This document shows, piece by piece, positions 1 to 32,597 of a stretch of 64,000 bases of DNA. The stretch lies in contig VXAY01002045.1 in NCBI GenBank assembly GCA_013399855.1, positions 496,001-560,000 on the forward strand. Reading direction: 5' to 3'. Every line of letters begins with the position of its first letter. The first letter of the stretch is position 1. Below the pieces are notes generated by a model. That model had not been told where the DNA came from, made no database searches, and worked only from the letters and a program-made list of their open reading frames with translations. The DNA is from Oxyruncus cristatus (lineage: Eukaryota > Chordata > Aves > Passeriformes > Cotingidae). The translations under genes were made by a program, and so were the position numbers.

Positions 1-2124
1 ATTGAGTAATTTGTAGTGTGAGCTACTGAGATGCTGAATGTGAGTAGGTGCATCTGAAGTCAGTGGGAGGTGAACTTTCAGTACATGCAGAGTAACATAA
101 AACATTTACCACCCTAGACATGAAGGCCTTTGATTTAGTATTTACCTCTTGGGAAATTAAGGTCTTATATTTCTTCACATAGGTAACCAGAAGTGTTGAT
201 ATTTTTCATTTCCTGGACACAAGACAAGATAATGCCAACCATTTCCTAGTGGTAACAAGGGTAAAATCATTAACAGTCAGTAAGATGATAGCACTCCTGA
301 AATGCTCTAAAGGAAATTAATTTTTTTAAAATTCAATGAAGGATAATGTTATGCAGTAAACTGTAAATTACAGTATACATGGAATAAGCAATAAAATAAA
401 CACAGAATTGGAAAGCTTCTGGAGTTTCATCTTCTGCTATCTCAGGCAACTCTATCTCATACACACTTTCATAAATTGACTGGGCTCAGCTTTCAAAGCG
501 GGTGGGCTTCCTGCTCTCAGCACACAGAAACTGTCTCGTGACTTCATAGCTCTGAAAATTCCAAATATTCTAATTCACAATCCAAATTCATTAATGTCCA
601 TTTTACACACATTTGTCTTCCATTTAAACAACAATTCTATATCCATGCCATTTATTTTCCTTTTGAGACATCAAATCTTCTCTTTAACATTCAGTTTGCT
701 AAACTAAACACAAAAATTTCTTCAAGCCCCCTCTCATAAAAGCTCCCCAAAGAACATCATTCCTGCTGAGCAATAGGGCTCTTACGGGAAAACAAGCTTA
801 TGGCTACGTGATTAAAAACCATATTGTAGTGCAGTGTTACAGCACATAAGCCCATAGGACCCACGCCCGAAAAGCAAGCAGCACAGAGGGGGTCTGAAGC
901 CAGACACACACAGGCCACACAGCTGCTCTGCACACAAGTATCGCTCTGCTTCGTGCGTGTGGTTAAGCCTCGATCTGCCACACAGCTCTGTGCACACAGA
1001 CTGCTCCGCTGAGCACTTCCCAACTTTGAAGATCGTTCTCCATTTCTCCCACCTCTAAGTAGGTGGGAGAGAGACAGGAACTAAATGTTGTGAGGCTAGT
1101 TCATAGTATCTTCCCCGTTCCTGAGGGGAATCAGTGAAGGAGCAGCCTCAATTAGATCAGCTGTTTTTTTTTCAAATAAAACACAGTCACCAGTGCCTTA
1201 TAGGTGGAATGGAGCCTTATAGGCTTTATCTCTGATGGAGATGATGTTAATCAAAAAAGGTATTATTGTGCAATTTGTCTATTTTGGTCTTTACTTCATG
1301 TAAATGAAGATAATTGTTAGGGACTGGTGAAAATAAGAGTGTATTCTACTGACAAGGAAGAATAAACTGGCTACCTAAAACTGTAGGAAGTAGCCAAGAC
1401 GTAACTTTCAGGGGAAAGGAATACATTTCCTCAGGAGTTTCTAAAAGAGTTTCATTAAATTTGAACAGGATGTTATCCATAGTGGGTTTTTTATTTTGTT
1501 GTTGGTTTTTTTTTTTTTAATAAAGGAATAAATGCTTCCCAAACTCAAATGACAGAGGGTGGCTTGTTCACAGCATAGATCAAATGTCTATGTACATAGT
1601 CCCACTCCTAGTCCAAACACAGCCCAAGAGCTTTATGAGTTGAGACAGTAACATCCTGAGGTTGATTCAGAGAATTCATCATCCCATCTGGATGCTGAAG
1701 TTTCTCAGTGTGACTATATTTGGTGATGCTGAAACCAAAGGTGAGAAATATCATCGCTTCACGTGGAGTCAGCACAGCACAAACACTGGTGCACCTGAAC
1801 TCGCCTGAGCCCTGATACACCAGATGCGTTTGATCCACGCCTGGAATCTGCATGTCAGGACAAACAGCACAAACCCACCGTGTCCTTACACATCCTCTGG
1901 GGCTTGGGCTGTATGAGTGCACACAAAGTCATGCACCCACTCGGCTAGCGTTTTGGACACAGATATGGCAATAGGCGCCCCATCTTTACCCACAGGTAAC
2001 ATGCTGCTATTGTATGTCATAGCATGCTCTGACCTCTTGAGAATTAAGGTGAAATCAAGAGGAGGAAAACAAGCAAGTCCATTGATAGCTGATTATAGCA
2101 AATGCTGCCTCCCTCTGCATGGGT
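1..2124. other. Intergenic sequence upstream of YWHAQ, no gene seen
   Basis: The stretch is AT-rich with short poly-T runs and no recognisable coding exon, RNA gene or transposon. A locally GC-richer patch near 840-1020 contains two imperfect copies of a CA-rich motif beginning gccacacagct (about 914 and 977). Its minus-strand translation is cysteine-rich, but this follows from the CA/TG-rich composition and does not resemble a known family. Confidence 0.6.
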
Positions 2125-3520
2125 CCTCGGGAACATGAGCTCGGGAATACGAAGCCCCGCAGTGTCTGCACGGATCCCGCCACCCCCTCGGCCCCCGGCG
2201 GCGGCAGCGCCCGGACTTCGCCCTGCCTAGCTCCGGAAGGGCCTCGGGGCCGCTCCCGGCCGTGCCCCGCCCGAGCCGCCGCAGGGGCAGCGGGGCAGGG
2301 CCGTGCCCGCCGCCCGCTNNNNNNNNNNNNNNNNNNNNNNNNNNNNNNNNNNNNNNNNNNNNNNNNNNNNNNNNNNNNNNNNNNNNNNNNNNNNNNNNNN
2401 NNNNNNNNNNNNNNNNNNNNNNNNNNNNNNNNNNNNNNNNNNNNNNNNNNNNNNNNNNNNNNNNNNNNNNNNNNNNNNNNNNNNNNNNNNNNNNNNNNNN
2501 NNNNNNNNNNNNNNNNNNNNNNNNNNNNNNNNNNNNNNNNNNNNNNNNNNNNNNNNNNNNNNNNNNNNNNNNNNNNNNNNNNNNNNNNNNNNNNNNNNNN
2601 NNNNNNNNNNNNNNNNNNNNNNNNNNNNNNNNNNNNNNNNNNNNNNNNNNNNNNNNNNNNNNNNNNNNNNNNNNNNNNNNNNNNNNNNNNNNNNNNNNNN
2701 NNNNNNNNNNNNNNNNNNNNNNNNNNNNNNNNNNNNNNNNNNNNNNNNNNNNNNNNNNNNNNNNNNNNNNNNNNNNNNNNNNNNNNNNNNNNNNNNNNNN
2801 NNNNNNNNNNNNNNNNNNNNNNNNNNNNNNNNNNNNNNNNNNNNNNNNNNNNNNNNNNNNNNNNNNNNNNNNNNNNNNNNNNNNNNNNNNNNNNNNNNNN
2901 NNNNNNNNNNNNNNNNNNNNNNNNNNNNNNNNNNNNNNNNNNNNNNNNNNNNNNNNNNNNNNNNNNNNNNNNNNNNNNNNNNNNNNNNNNNNNNNNNNNN
3001 NNNNNNNNNNNNNNNNNNNNNNNNNNNNNNNNNNNNNNNNNNNNNNNNNNNNNNNNNNNNNNNNNNNNNNNNNNNNNNNNNNNNNNNNNNNNNNNNNNNN
3101 NNNNNNNNNNNNNNNNNNNNNNNNNNNNNNNNNNNNNNNNNNNNNNNNNNNNNNNNNNNNNNNNNNNNNNNNNNNNNNNNNNNNNNNNNNNNNNNNNNNN
3201 NNNNNNNNNNNNNNNNNNNNNNNNNNNNNNNNNNNNNNNNNNNNNNNNNNNNNNNNNNNNNNNNNNNNNTCCTGGGCCTCCGCCCCGGCCTCGCTCGGCC
3301 CGAGGGAGGCGGGTCCCGCGTTGGTTTAACCCCTGCCATGCTCCCCTGGGGACGAGCACGTCTCGCTGCTTTTATTATGTATTTTTTTCCCGCCAGTGCT
3401 GGTATTCTTGTCTGCCCCGCTCCGGCGCTCGCCCGCGGCGCTGGTGGCACACGGGGGCAGGTATTTGGGCGAGGGCCCCGGGCTGGGTGGTGACGAGTCC
3501 CTGTTAGGCAGCATCTTAAT
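2125..3520 (+). promoter_or_regulatory. YWHAQ: CpG-island promoter region of YWHAQ, largely an assembly gap
   Basis: Base composition changes abruptly to very GC- and CpG-rich sequence on both sides of a run of N. This lies just upstream of the first YWHAQ coding exon. A non-coding first exon is expected here because a splice acceptor (ending ttgccag at 3968) sits directly before the start codon. The transcription start and exon 1 are probably inside or beside the gap and cannot be placed. No TATA box is visible in the known flanks. Confidence 0.6.
2319..3269. other. Assembly gap (951 N)
   Basis: An uninterrupted run of N inside the CpG island. Very GC-rich avian promoters are often missing from assemblies. 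Any open reading frame drawn across this interval is an artefact. Confidence 0.99.
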
Positions 3521-3968
3521 GTGCTCACGTGAGGCAGGGAGGAGAAGCGGGGTAAGGAGTTTCTGATGGAAAAACAGCTGTTTCCAGTGCCTGGTCGGCA
3601 GGCTGCCGTCCCTTGGCTGGTAAAGAGCGTGCCTTCCACGGCTGGGTTTCTAGGTCGTGGTTTCCCGAGGGGTGGACCCTTGGGACTAGTTCTACTCCCA
3701 ATAGCCCTGCGTGGAAGGGCTGGATGCTACAGCCCATCTCTCCAGGAGAAGCATCTCTGGATGGGGAGGGGGAGGCAAGGCTCAAAGTGGTCCTCGTTTT
3801 TTGGTGGATTGGGAGGGGTGCCGCAGGATCCTGTTCGGTGGTATTTCATCCCGGCATCATGGTTACTGTCTTCCTCTGCCAGGTTTCGAGGCGCGTTCTC
3901 GTGTTGGTAGTGTGACATCCCCAGCTTCGCCTGCTCCTGCTACCACACTGCTCTTGTCCCATTGCCAG
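3521..3968 (+). other. YWHAQ: Probable end of YWHAQ intron 1
   Basis: This stretch between the CpG island and the start-codon exon has no convincing coding potential. It ends in a pyrimidine-rich tract and the acceptor ttgccag (AG at 3967-3968), so the last part is probably the 3' end of intron 1. Transcript data would be needed to tell a spliced leader from a continuous 5' UTR. Confidence 0.45.
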
Positions 3969-3973
3969 CCACC

Positions 3974-23850
<19,877 letters not shown>

Positions 23851-24493
23851 ACTGCACGTGGGGCGTCATTCTCCCTTTCCTTCTCAAGAAACCTTTTTAC
23901 ACGTCTCCATTCCTTATAGCTCCACTTGGATTTCCTATAGCAAAGAAAACCCATCCATGTGTATGGAAATCAATTTATAGTCCTTTCACACTGCAGCTTT
24001 GGGAAAACTCCATTCCTTGATTTGTGTTTGTCCTGGCCTTCCTGGTGTGCGGTTACTGCTGTAGAAAAGTATTAATAGCTTCATTTCATATAAACATACG
24101 TAACTTCCAAACACTTATGTAGCGGACTAAAGTGTACCTGGTATTTAAAAACAAATCTGAACCAGTTCCTGCCAGTTGACTGTGTTTTGTATTACAGTAA
24201 GATATGAAAATGTAGTTAATTGCAACTAAAGAATGTTCCACATAGCATTTAATTCTCCACATTCCCTTCTTACTCTGCAGGGTTTCCTTTCCATAATTGA
24301 CTTTCACATGCTACTGTGTATTCGTTTCAGTAGGAATATGGAAGTACTGGGCCAGATCAAGTTGAGCATTTAAAGTTTGGAAAATCATAAATTGAGTTGT
24401 TTCCCGTATCATGTAATACAGAAACTTGTGTGTTCCAAAACAGGGGCTTCTCTTAATCTTCAGTTGCTGCTGTTTAAGTTGATATCCCTTCCC

Positions 24494-24499
24494 AATAAA
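24494..24499 (+). terminator. YWHAQ: Poly(A) signal AATAAA, first candidate for YWHAQ
   Basis: Canonical hexamer about 645 bases after the stop codon, followed by T/GT-rich sequence near 24520-24535. Confidence 0.6.
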
Positions 24500-24837
24500 A
24501 GTTCACTTACACTCCTGCCTTTGTAGTTCTGGTATTCACTTTACTATGTATTAGAAGCAGCATGTTACTGCTGGAGTACAGGCAGTGCTTTTTGGCAGAC
24601 TGAAGTGCATGTCATTTCATAATACACTGGAATGGGAAAACCAATTGAAGTTCACATGTCCAAGTATAAAATTTAGTACTTTTCCATGCAGGTTTGTGCA
24701 CATGTGAGAAGGTGTCAAGTTTGTCCAGTGATTGTTAGAGAGTTTGGACCACTATTGTGTGTTGCTAATCATTGATTGTAGTCCCAAAAAAGCCTTGTGA
24801 AAATGTTATTGCCCTCTGTAACAGCAAAGTAACATGA

Positions 24838-24843
24838 AATAAA
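24838..24843 (+). terminator. YWHAQ: Poly(A) signal AATAAA, second candidate for YWHAQ
   Basis: Canonical hexamer about 990 bases after the stop codon. A downstream tgttgacttgt segment could serve as the GU-rich element. Confidence 0.55.
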
Positions 24844-25666
24844 ATTACATTTTATAAACCACCTACCTGTTGACTTGTAACAATTCCATGTAATAACTTA
24901 AGGGCTAAACTTAAATGTAAGTCTATCTTGTGCTGGAAGTCTCTTTCTCAAATTTATTGCATACTTTTTAAAAGTTTGCTCGTAAATGAACTCATTTTAT
25001 GAAAATATCCTGGATAACTTTTCATAGTTAACCTGACATGTGGACTTCTTAGTAACTAAATCCACTAGAGGAAATGGCTTCACCTTAATAATGACCTAAG
25101 AAAAGACAGCCAGTTTCTTGATACTCTTTCATGGCTTGCAGATATTCTCATCCAAATTACACTTTTTTTTTTTGTAATCTATTGAAATTCTTCTCTCTGT
25201 TCTCCTGTTGTTCACTGATGGACATCATTACAGTATTCCAACTACATGTCCAGTAATGCAGAGGAATTTGTTCGCCTTTAGAATGTTAGCTTGTGTGCTG
25301 CCACATCATAATATGCTTTCTGTTGTTCTTAGACTGCTTTTAGTGTTACTGTGTTCTCCCATTTTTGGAGGTTTTTGTAATAATATGTTATAATATGTAG
25401 CTCTGCTTTTTCTTTTTTTTTTTTTTAAGNTTTTTTTTTCTCCCTCCCCTAGATCACTTAAGAGTCGTTTTCCCTAAACCTCTACCTCTTAGTTTCCCAT
25501 TTTGGTGGGTTTTTGAAAATATTTAACTCCTATTAGTGTCCTGGCTACACAGGATGTGACATTATAAAAAAGGATATATTAGTAGTCCTTGCAGGCTTTT
25601 GATGGTACATCTTCCACCTTCCATGTTTTTGTTCATTCTTTGAGTGTGCACAATGAGTGTTTCTGC

Positions 25667-25672
25667 AATAAA
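25667..25672 (+). terminator. YWHAQ: Poly(A) signal AATAAA, distal candidate
   Basis: Canonical hexamer preceded by a T/G-rich stretch (tgagtgtgca…gagtgtttctgc). It would give a long 3' UTR isoform if used. Confidence 0.4.
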
Positions 25673-25690
25673 ACTGTTCAGATTCTGTGC

Positions 25691-28600
25691 TTCAATTGAC
25701 ATGCATTACTTAAAAAACCTGTATCAATTCCATTTTCTTCATGCAGTCACTTTGAATTGCTGTCAAAGTATTGTGTGGCAGGACTCTACATAAACTCATA
25801 TGCTTCTTAATCGGTGTTTTGGTTTCGTAATTTCTTCCCCTCCCCCCTGCATTTCTTATTGATCCTTTATTTGTTTCATAAAGGTTTTTAGCTCCTAAAA
25901 TGCTGCCATTCTCTAGTAAAGCTGTTTGGGTACTGACATGTAGCAGCTTTTTCCGTCCATTTAAGAGTTTGCTTTCTTTGCTGTCTTAGCTTGTGCTACA
26001 TTGTCAGCTAACACTGTTCTCTTGTTTCGTTTCTTTTGCACCTTGTCAAGGGAGTTGTCAGTTTTCCTTACAGGAACAGATCTGGGTCTTGTACCTAGAT
26101 TATAGCTTAATTTATTGAATGCTCTTTTTGATGTTTATCAAGCTGGGCAAATTCTAGCTGCCTCTTGTTCATTGCATGTACATTTTACAAAATGAGTCTT
26201 GAAACTGCAGCATCAGCTTTTGAATTTAAATAATAACAAATGTAGCATCATCTCATAGTGTTACTTCCAGAATTCAGCCAAATAATTGTATAGTTTTGAA
26301 GGAGGGAGGTAATGAAACATGTAGGGGAATGGGATGATAGTAATTCCCTAAATGACTTTGCCTAGCCTTTCCCTCCTGGGAAAACTCCTTTATTAGTACA
26401 ATACCCAGACAGATTAGGCAGACACATCTGGTACTATGGTTTCCAGCTCCAGGAGATAATTTGCAAAAGGTTTGGATCGGGCCCCACCTCACATAAGGAC
26501 CTACCCCACAGCTTAGAAAGACTGGACAGACTAATGCCATAAATCCCAAACCCTGCATCTTCTTCACCAGCCAGACGCGTGACTGACAATGCGATCTAAG
26601 GAACCTCAGGAGAACAACACTGTATTGTTAGAGTAAGGATGGGATTTTCACGTATGTAATATGGTTTTCATGGTTGTATAAAGTAAATCCTGTGGGGCAC
26701 AGTTACTGTCTGCATCTCTACAGTGAATTTCACAGAACTGCGTTAATCATCTCAACCTCCTTCTCAGTATTTCCAGACTATTGAATGAGTTCTCACTTTT
26801 CTGGCATATGAGTGATGGTGGTGGAGATGGTAGTTCATGCTGAGCCACCTTTGAGGTATTTCTGTTATAACTCACCAAAACATGGGGTTTGTGCTTTGAT
26901 TTCTCAGGATCTCTGTTAAAAGAGTAATGTCAGCAAAGAGTTCTCCACAAGTCTAGTTGCAGTATTCTCTGTGGTAGCTGCCTACTTGTTACACCAGGAG
27001 ACACATTTATTTACGGTTCTGTAAAACAGAGCACTCGCTCCTTTGCACGTAACTTTCTGTGCAGTACAAAGGAACGTGGGGAGACCACACTTAAGTTTGG
27101 GTTTGTGGGACTGTTTTGTTTGGGGTTTCTTGGGGGGCTTTTGTTTTTATGGGGGATGGGGATTGAAGACTTTTGCCATAAACACGCCAGAGGAAAAAAT
27201 AAAAGCCAGTAGAAATGTTGATTTGGGTAACCAGAATTGACATGAGCATACGAAATACACTGGTTTAGTGTGGTTTTCAAAGTAATAGCCTAAATACGTC
27301 AGAACTGGTCTGATGCCACCTAAAATTATCATTCTTAGCAAACCAAGAGGGAAAATGGGGCAATAAATCATCACATACAGGAAAAGGACACACTTGGTTA
27401 ATTTATTCCTAACATTACTGAAAGACTACAAACTTGAGATCCCAGTTGTACAACTGAAATCCCAGACTTGTGTAACAAGAACTAACTGCCCTCTTTTGTA
27501 TGAGTGTGGCTAAATGACACGACTGCTGAAAGCTCCAGCAATTACAGCTTGGCCAGTTTTCAGATGAATAAAATGCCAGTGTGGGAAGGGTGAAATGTTA
27601 GTACCAGCTTTGGATTACTGCCATGATATTTTCCACTATGCTGTGAAGACTCCAGCTTCCTAGAGGGAATGCTTTGTCATCTTCTGCCGGAATCCTTAAA
27701 TCAATAAACAGTGACAAGTAATCTGATAATAAAAATGTAGCATGAAGCTATGTCATTATTTTAAAACATCTGTATATGCAAACTTTTTTTAAGGGCATTT
27801 TGTCTGTAGTGTTCTGTCACTGTCGTCATCTGTGACTTGACATCAGTATAAGAATCCATGAGTGGAGATTCTGTAAATGCCATTAGAAGTGGCTCATAAG
27901 CTCTTTTATTGCAAATTATATTCACAGTTGTCCAATCTCTTTGCTTAGTTATATCCTTATTCCTGCTGTTGTTGTCATTGTAAAATCCCTCTCCTTTGGA
28001 AACACAGTTTGTAAAAACTGTCTGGGGGGAGAAAGGTGGGGCTTCTTTAGGCCTTGGCCTCAAATCACATATGGCTGCTGATCTTGTTACTGCTGAGCAG
28101 ATGCTGGTATTTCCAATTTGGTGTAAATCTGTTGGAAACAATAAAAGGGGCTTGTTACAGCCCTGTAAGAAGAAGGAAAAGGAGAGGGAGATTGTTGGTT
28201 TCTATGCTCTGAATTACTTAAATTGTGCTCCCCAAGGGAATCTGGTGTGTTACAGCCAGGGAGCAATGCAGTTTGGTCTCAGCAGTGACAGCAGTTAACT
28301 ACTGAAGCCATACATCATCGCATTCTTCACATAGCTCGAGTCTTCCAAAGAGATTCTGCGCGAGTGTTAGAGATACCAAAGCCTCTGCAGTAATGGATGC
28401 GTGAATCAGCCCGGTGAAGTTTAAAAATTCCATGCATTTCTATTCAGAGAACAAATTGTGCCAACATGAACTGGGAGGAACAATGCTTAGGAGCTGTTTT
28501 ATAAAATGGCAGAGTCAAGGTTTTGCCACTCTCGCCCTTTCTGAAAAATCCAGACTGATACAAAAAGCTGCTTTTGTTCTGTTAGCGTAATTTCATTTAT

Positions 28601-29994
28601 TTTAATGTATAGGTGACTTAAATTCTATTCATACATTCATAAATGGTCTGAACCAGATCTTGCTACATGATTTAAAAGGTTTCAGTAGTTGGTGAACTTT
28701 ATTAATGACTTAATTCACCTCTTAATGTTAGAACTAATCAGTTTAAATACAGGACCTTGAGAATATAATTCCATTTTCATAGATCAGGTCTTCAAGTAGG
28801 ATTCACGCAAACATAGAATAGATACCCACATGGAGGGGCCTTCAAAGTGTAGTTATCTGTTACTACATAGCCATGCCAAAATACTTTAAATAAACGTTAG
28901 TGCTCACTAAGCATTGTGTCAAGTGGAAATGCTCATGCCAGTTTATTGCTGTTAAGCTTTGTGCTTGAGAGATAGTTGGTATTTTTATCAGTGGGAGGAA
29001 GAGGAGGAAGCTCTCAAGAAGTACCTGAGCATCACTGGAGAAGTTTGTGTACAGTGGAATCCCAGGCAGTGGCAATTGAAATGAGTCCATGTTTTTGCTG
29101 TTCCATTTTGTCCCTTTCCCCAATTTATATCCCAGCTGAGACAATTTAAATAATGCTCAGTGGAATACAAAATGATGGTTTTTGCTAGGTCCACTCAAAT
29201 TACTTACCAGCTGAGTTCAGAATTACTCTGCTGTGAAACTTCTGTTCCTACTCATGTTTCTAATGATCTGGTTACTCTCCTGCTCTGCTCTACTCCAGCT
29301 GTGTTTGCCCACCCCTTTCTTTCTACCCTGTCCTTCCAAGGGTCTGGAGCAAGGGCTGGGCATGCTGGATGGCCAGTGAAGAGACACTGTTGTGAAGGCA
29401 CAAATGGTTCTCATCTCTTGCACCTTGAAAATACTTGCAGGAGGGGGTGGTCTCTGCACCCAGAGTGTGTAGGATCCCAGAGGGGATGAGATACAGCAAG
29501 ATCATTACCACTGAAAGTGCATTTTAAGGCAGGAGAATAAAAAAAAGAGCCTGTAGATCAGAGTGGTATTGAATGCAAACACTACTGTCTCTTATTATTA
29601 TCTCCAGAGTGGAAAGAATTTAAAGTACCTTGTCACTTAAAACAGTGATGTGTGGATGCTCAGAAGCATGAAGGTCTGTTCTGTGGTCAGGGCTGAAAAG
29701 ATGCTTATAACTCTGTTTATGTGCTGCTCCATTCTTCTGCAAGCAGTGAGACAGTTACATGCTGTTCTGTACCAAGAGTATATGGTCACCTCTAGTGGAG
29801 CTGTGGAATGTGGTTGAAAACCAGCAGCTTTGATAAATAACAAAAAAAAAAAAAAAAATTGTAGAAATAATAATACAAATTGTTCCTATAGAGAATAAAA
29901 CCTTAAGTATGCCAGCCTAACCCATTGAAGACTTTTGCTTCAAAGTGGGACAACTTATTCTGTGGTTTATGTACTTAAAATAAGTCTGGAGGAG
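25691..29994. other. Intergenic sequence after YWHAQ, no gene seen
   Basis: No exon with recognisable homology on either strand. The longest frame (126 codons, minus, near 27761-28141) has no domain that I recognise. The rest is AT-rich unique sequence with a poly-A run near 29841. Confidence 0.7.
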
Positions 29995-30200
29995 ACCCCA
30001 TAGATCATCACATCCCACTCATTGCCATCACAGGCACTATACAGTATGTTTATCCAGGCTTGTATTTAGATTCTTTTCCTCCTTTGGTGCTGGAAGCCTG
30101 TTCCAGGTCCTTGGCCTGCTGATAGCTAGAAATCCAAATAAGAAGCTTTCTCTTAGCTGGTTTATACTCACTTGTTTTTGTGTCAGTTCTGCCTGATGGC
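29995..30200 (-). mobile_element. Probable ancient CR1-like LINE relic
   Basis: On the + strand the order 'agaccccatagatcatc…cattgccatcacaggcactatacagtatgttta…' then 'ctggaagcctgttccaggtc' follows the reverse complement of old CR1/L3-type LINE 3' regions found across reptiles and birds. The match is diverged and made from memory of the family pattern, so it is tentative. Confidence 0.4.
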
Positions 30201-32597
30201 TGAAATCCAGTAAGCATTCTGCTGTCAGCAGCTCTGCACAGAGAGGCATTTTAGATTAATAGATCTGAGTGCTCCAGGAACCTTTTGTGGTATGCAGGGA
30301 TGGTAAGAATTGCAGAGCTTCAATATATCTGTAACAGTAATTGGTTTTTCAGAGGCAGGTCCTAGTGCTGCACATCCTTTTGCTTAAGGTTTTGCTGATT
30401 TTAGTGCGGATTCAGTTTATCGACAGTCTGTGATAGATTTGTATTCTGTCAACGATGATTTGGTAGGTAAGGGGGGCAGTTTGCTTTGGTGTGTGTCTGC
30501 AAACTAAAAACAGCTGAGGAAGGAGGAATCGCTAAAGTCTTGTTTTGATTGCCTAATAGAATGATCCTTAACATGAGCATTGACATTTGAAAGAAATAAA
30601 CATTGCATTTTCTTTCCAAATGGCTGCTCTTTATAAAGGTGGCTCACTTGTTTAGTTCACTGTCTTAGAAGATAAAAAGGAAATTTTGCTTATCTGTCTG
30701 TCTTGATTGGTGGGTCAATTGCAAATACTATTTTTGTCCAGTTGGAACCAGAGAGAAGGATGGATCGTTTTTGTCAAAGGCGCTTCAATTTTTAAAAAGT
30801 GCTCAAGCTTTCCAATGTAACATAACTTCTTTTTTTTCAGCCAGATACAAATATGGAATCGATATCAGCATCCTGGAACTTCATGTTTTATTCTTTGCCT
30901 TTATAAATTTCACTTGTTGAGAAAACTAGGCAGGCCCTGCTACTAATTAATAAACCACCAGAATTAAACAGTGCAGTAGGAAAGTAATGGGAAAGAAAAC
31001 ATATGGACTGTTCAGTGGATTTGTAACACTGCAATGTTTTTTGTTTTTCTCAAACAGTACAAAATTGCTACACCCACAAAAGCTCTGTAATTTAGTGTGT
31101 TCTGTTCATCTTTCCTCATCAAGTGGAATCTAGAAGCCTGTTACTGCAACAAAACCAATGAAAACTGTCACGTCAGGGCGGATCTAATCATTGTTGTTAT
31201 TACAGTTAAGTTTACACACACAAGCATCCAGAAAAGTCATGTCCCTGGGAAATCACACCTGGCATGCTAACCCTTTCATGACTGATGATTTTTTGGCAAC
31301 CTTTGGTAACTTTGGTAACTTCAGTGACTACCTGAAACTGTGGTGTAAAGCCCATTTAAATTAACACAAGTCCAAGCCTTATCTATGAAAAGAAATGAAA
31401 CAGAGTGTGCTCTATGTACTTTAAAAGATAAGGAGGATGATAAGAACTTGACAATGACTTCAGGGTTTATAGAATAACTCTTGTCATCTCTTTATAGTCT
31501 TGCTGGAGACAAAAGGAAAAGCTATGTGGATTAATTTGAAGACTTAGTAAGGCAACTATAGAGAGTAACCTGGTTTATTCCTGAACTCTGAAGCACCTGA
31601 GAGCACTCTGTTGGAGAAGGGAAAAAGGCATCTTTTACCAAGAAAATCTTACGATTCTTCTGGTGAGACTTGAAGAGCAACCACATGCACTTGTACTTGA
31701 GGTTGCAGTGGTTGTGATCTTTTCACAAAAGATCTCTTCACAGAAGATCTAGAGAAGACATTACTCGTTTTGTCCTGATGGGCTTGTTTCTGAACTGCTG
31801 GGTTTCTGCTGAAGTTCTTTAAATGCTCTTGGGTCCTGTCTGGTGAGAATGTTGCTGCAGGGTGAAGTTCAAACAAAATTCTCTTTTGAAGGATGATGGT
31901 CTAAAAACGTAATTCCAAGAACTGATGTAGAAAAGCATAAGAAGCCAGAGAAGGATGAGAATTTGGTGGCCAAAGGAAATGCTATAGTGAGGCCGAGCAG
32001 GTGTGGAGAATCCCTGCCTAAGTTCAGAAAGTGAATCCTTAAACCAAACTACGTGGCCACATCTGGTAAAATGAAGCAAAGAGGTCCTTTGGGAATGAGA
32101 TCAACCTCAGGGAAATACTTGGACTGCCACTTACTAATGCAAACTATTGAATTTACTCAATGAGCATGGTGATGTAGGGGTAAAAGTTGGGGGTTATTCA
32201 CATTTGCAGGCAGTGTGGAAGTTAGTCATGCTAAAGCTGCTGAAAGGGAAGTAGTTTGCCATTTACTTATGTGTGAGTTCTATCACTGTTTTTCCATTTG
32301 CGTTTGCTATTTTTTTGTCCTAAGTAACCGATCCTGCCCTGTAGAGTCTGAGTGCTTGCCCACTGAGATGTTCTGCTGGAGGACGGGGATCAAGGCAACC
32401 TGGATAACCTGCAGTCAGCTAGCACTAGTGCTGGGTCTCCTGATCACAGTCTGCTCAGAGCATCTCGAGTACTGGATGCTTTACTACTTATTGAACTAGT
32501 TGTTTGATTTTTTTAGCAGGAAACCTATTGATAAATTTGTAGAATTGAATCTAGAAACTATTTCCTATCCCAAATATTGCGCAATTTTTCTATTAAA
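30201..32597. other. Intergenic sequence, no gene seen
   Basis: Unique AT-rich sequence. The 31150-31210 stretch has an unusual cluster of motif-like words (cacgtca, cattgtt), and 31716-31758 has a nested hairpin repeat. No coding exon is recognised. Confidence 0.65.
31716..31758. repeat. Nested inverted/tandem repeat
   Basis: A hairpin with 8-base arms GATCTTTT/AAAAGATC around CAC is followed at once by a diverged second copy (tctcttcacagaagatct), so an imperfect 17-base unit is repeated and each unit is itself palindromic. Confidence 0.7.

Larger units (their letters stand above)
23851..25690 (+). other. YWHAQ: YWHAQ 3' UTR, extent uncertain
   Basis: AT-rich untranslated sequence follows the stop codon. 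AATAAA signals at 24494, 24838 and 25667 allow mRNAs with 3' UTRs of roughly 0.7, 1.0 and 1.8 kb. The third is plausible because its flank is GT-rich, but sequence alone cannot show which is used. A single ambiguous base lies at 25430 inside a poly-T run. Confidence 0.6.

Noticed and set aside
2055..3639. Several 350-470-codon open frames on both strands
   Set aside because: They run through the block of N, which is read as open, and have no recognisable sequence on either side.
3962..3973. Four-codon N-terminal extension (starting at TTG) of 14-3-3 theta
   Set aside because: Vertebrate 14-3-3 starts at MDK/MEK, the ATG at 3974 has a perfect Kozak context, and the upstream bases look like a splice acceptor.
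27761..28141. 126-codon minus-strand frame downstream of YWHAQ
   Set aside because: No recognisable homology, low-complexity composition and no splice or promoter context.
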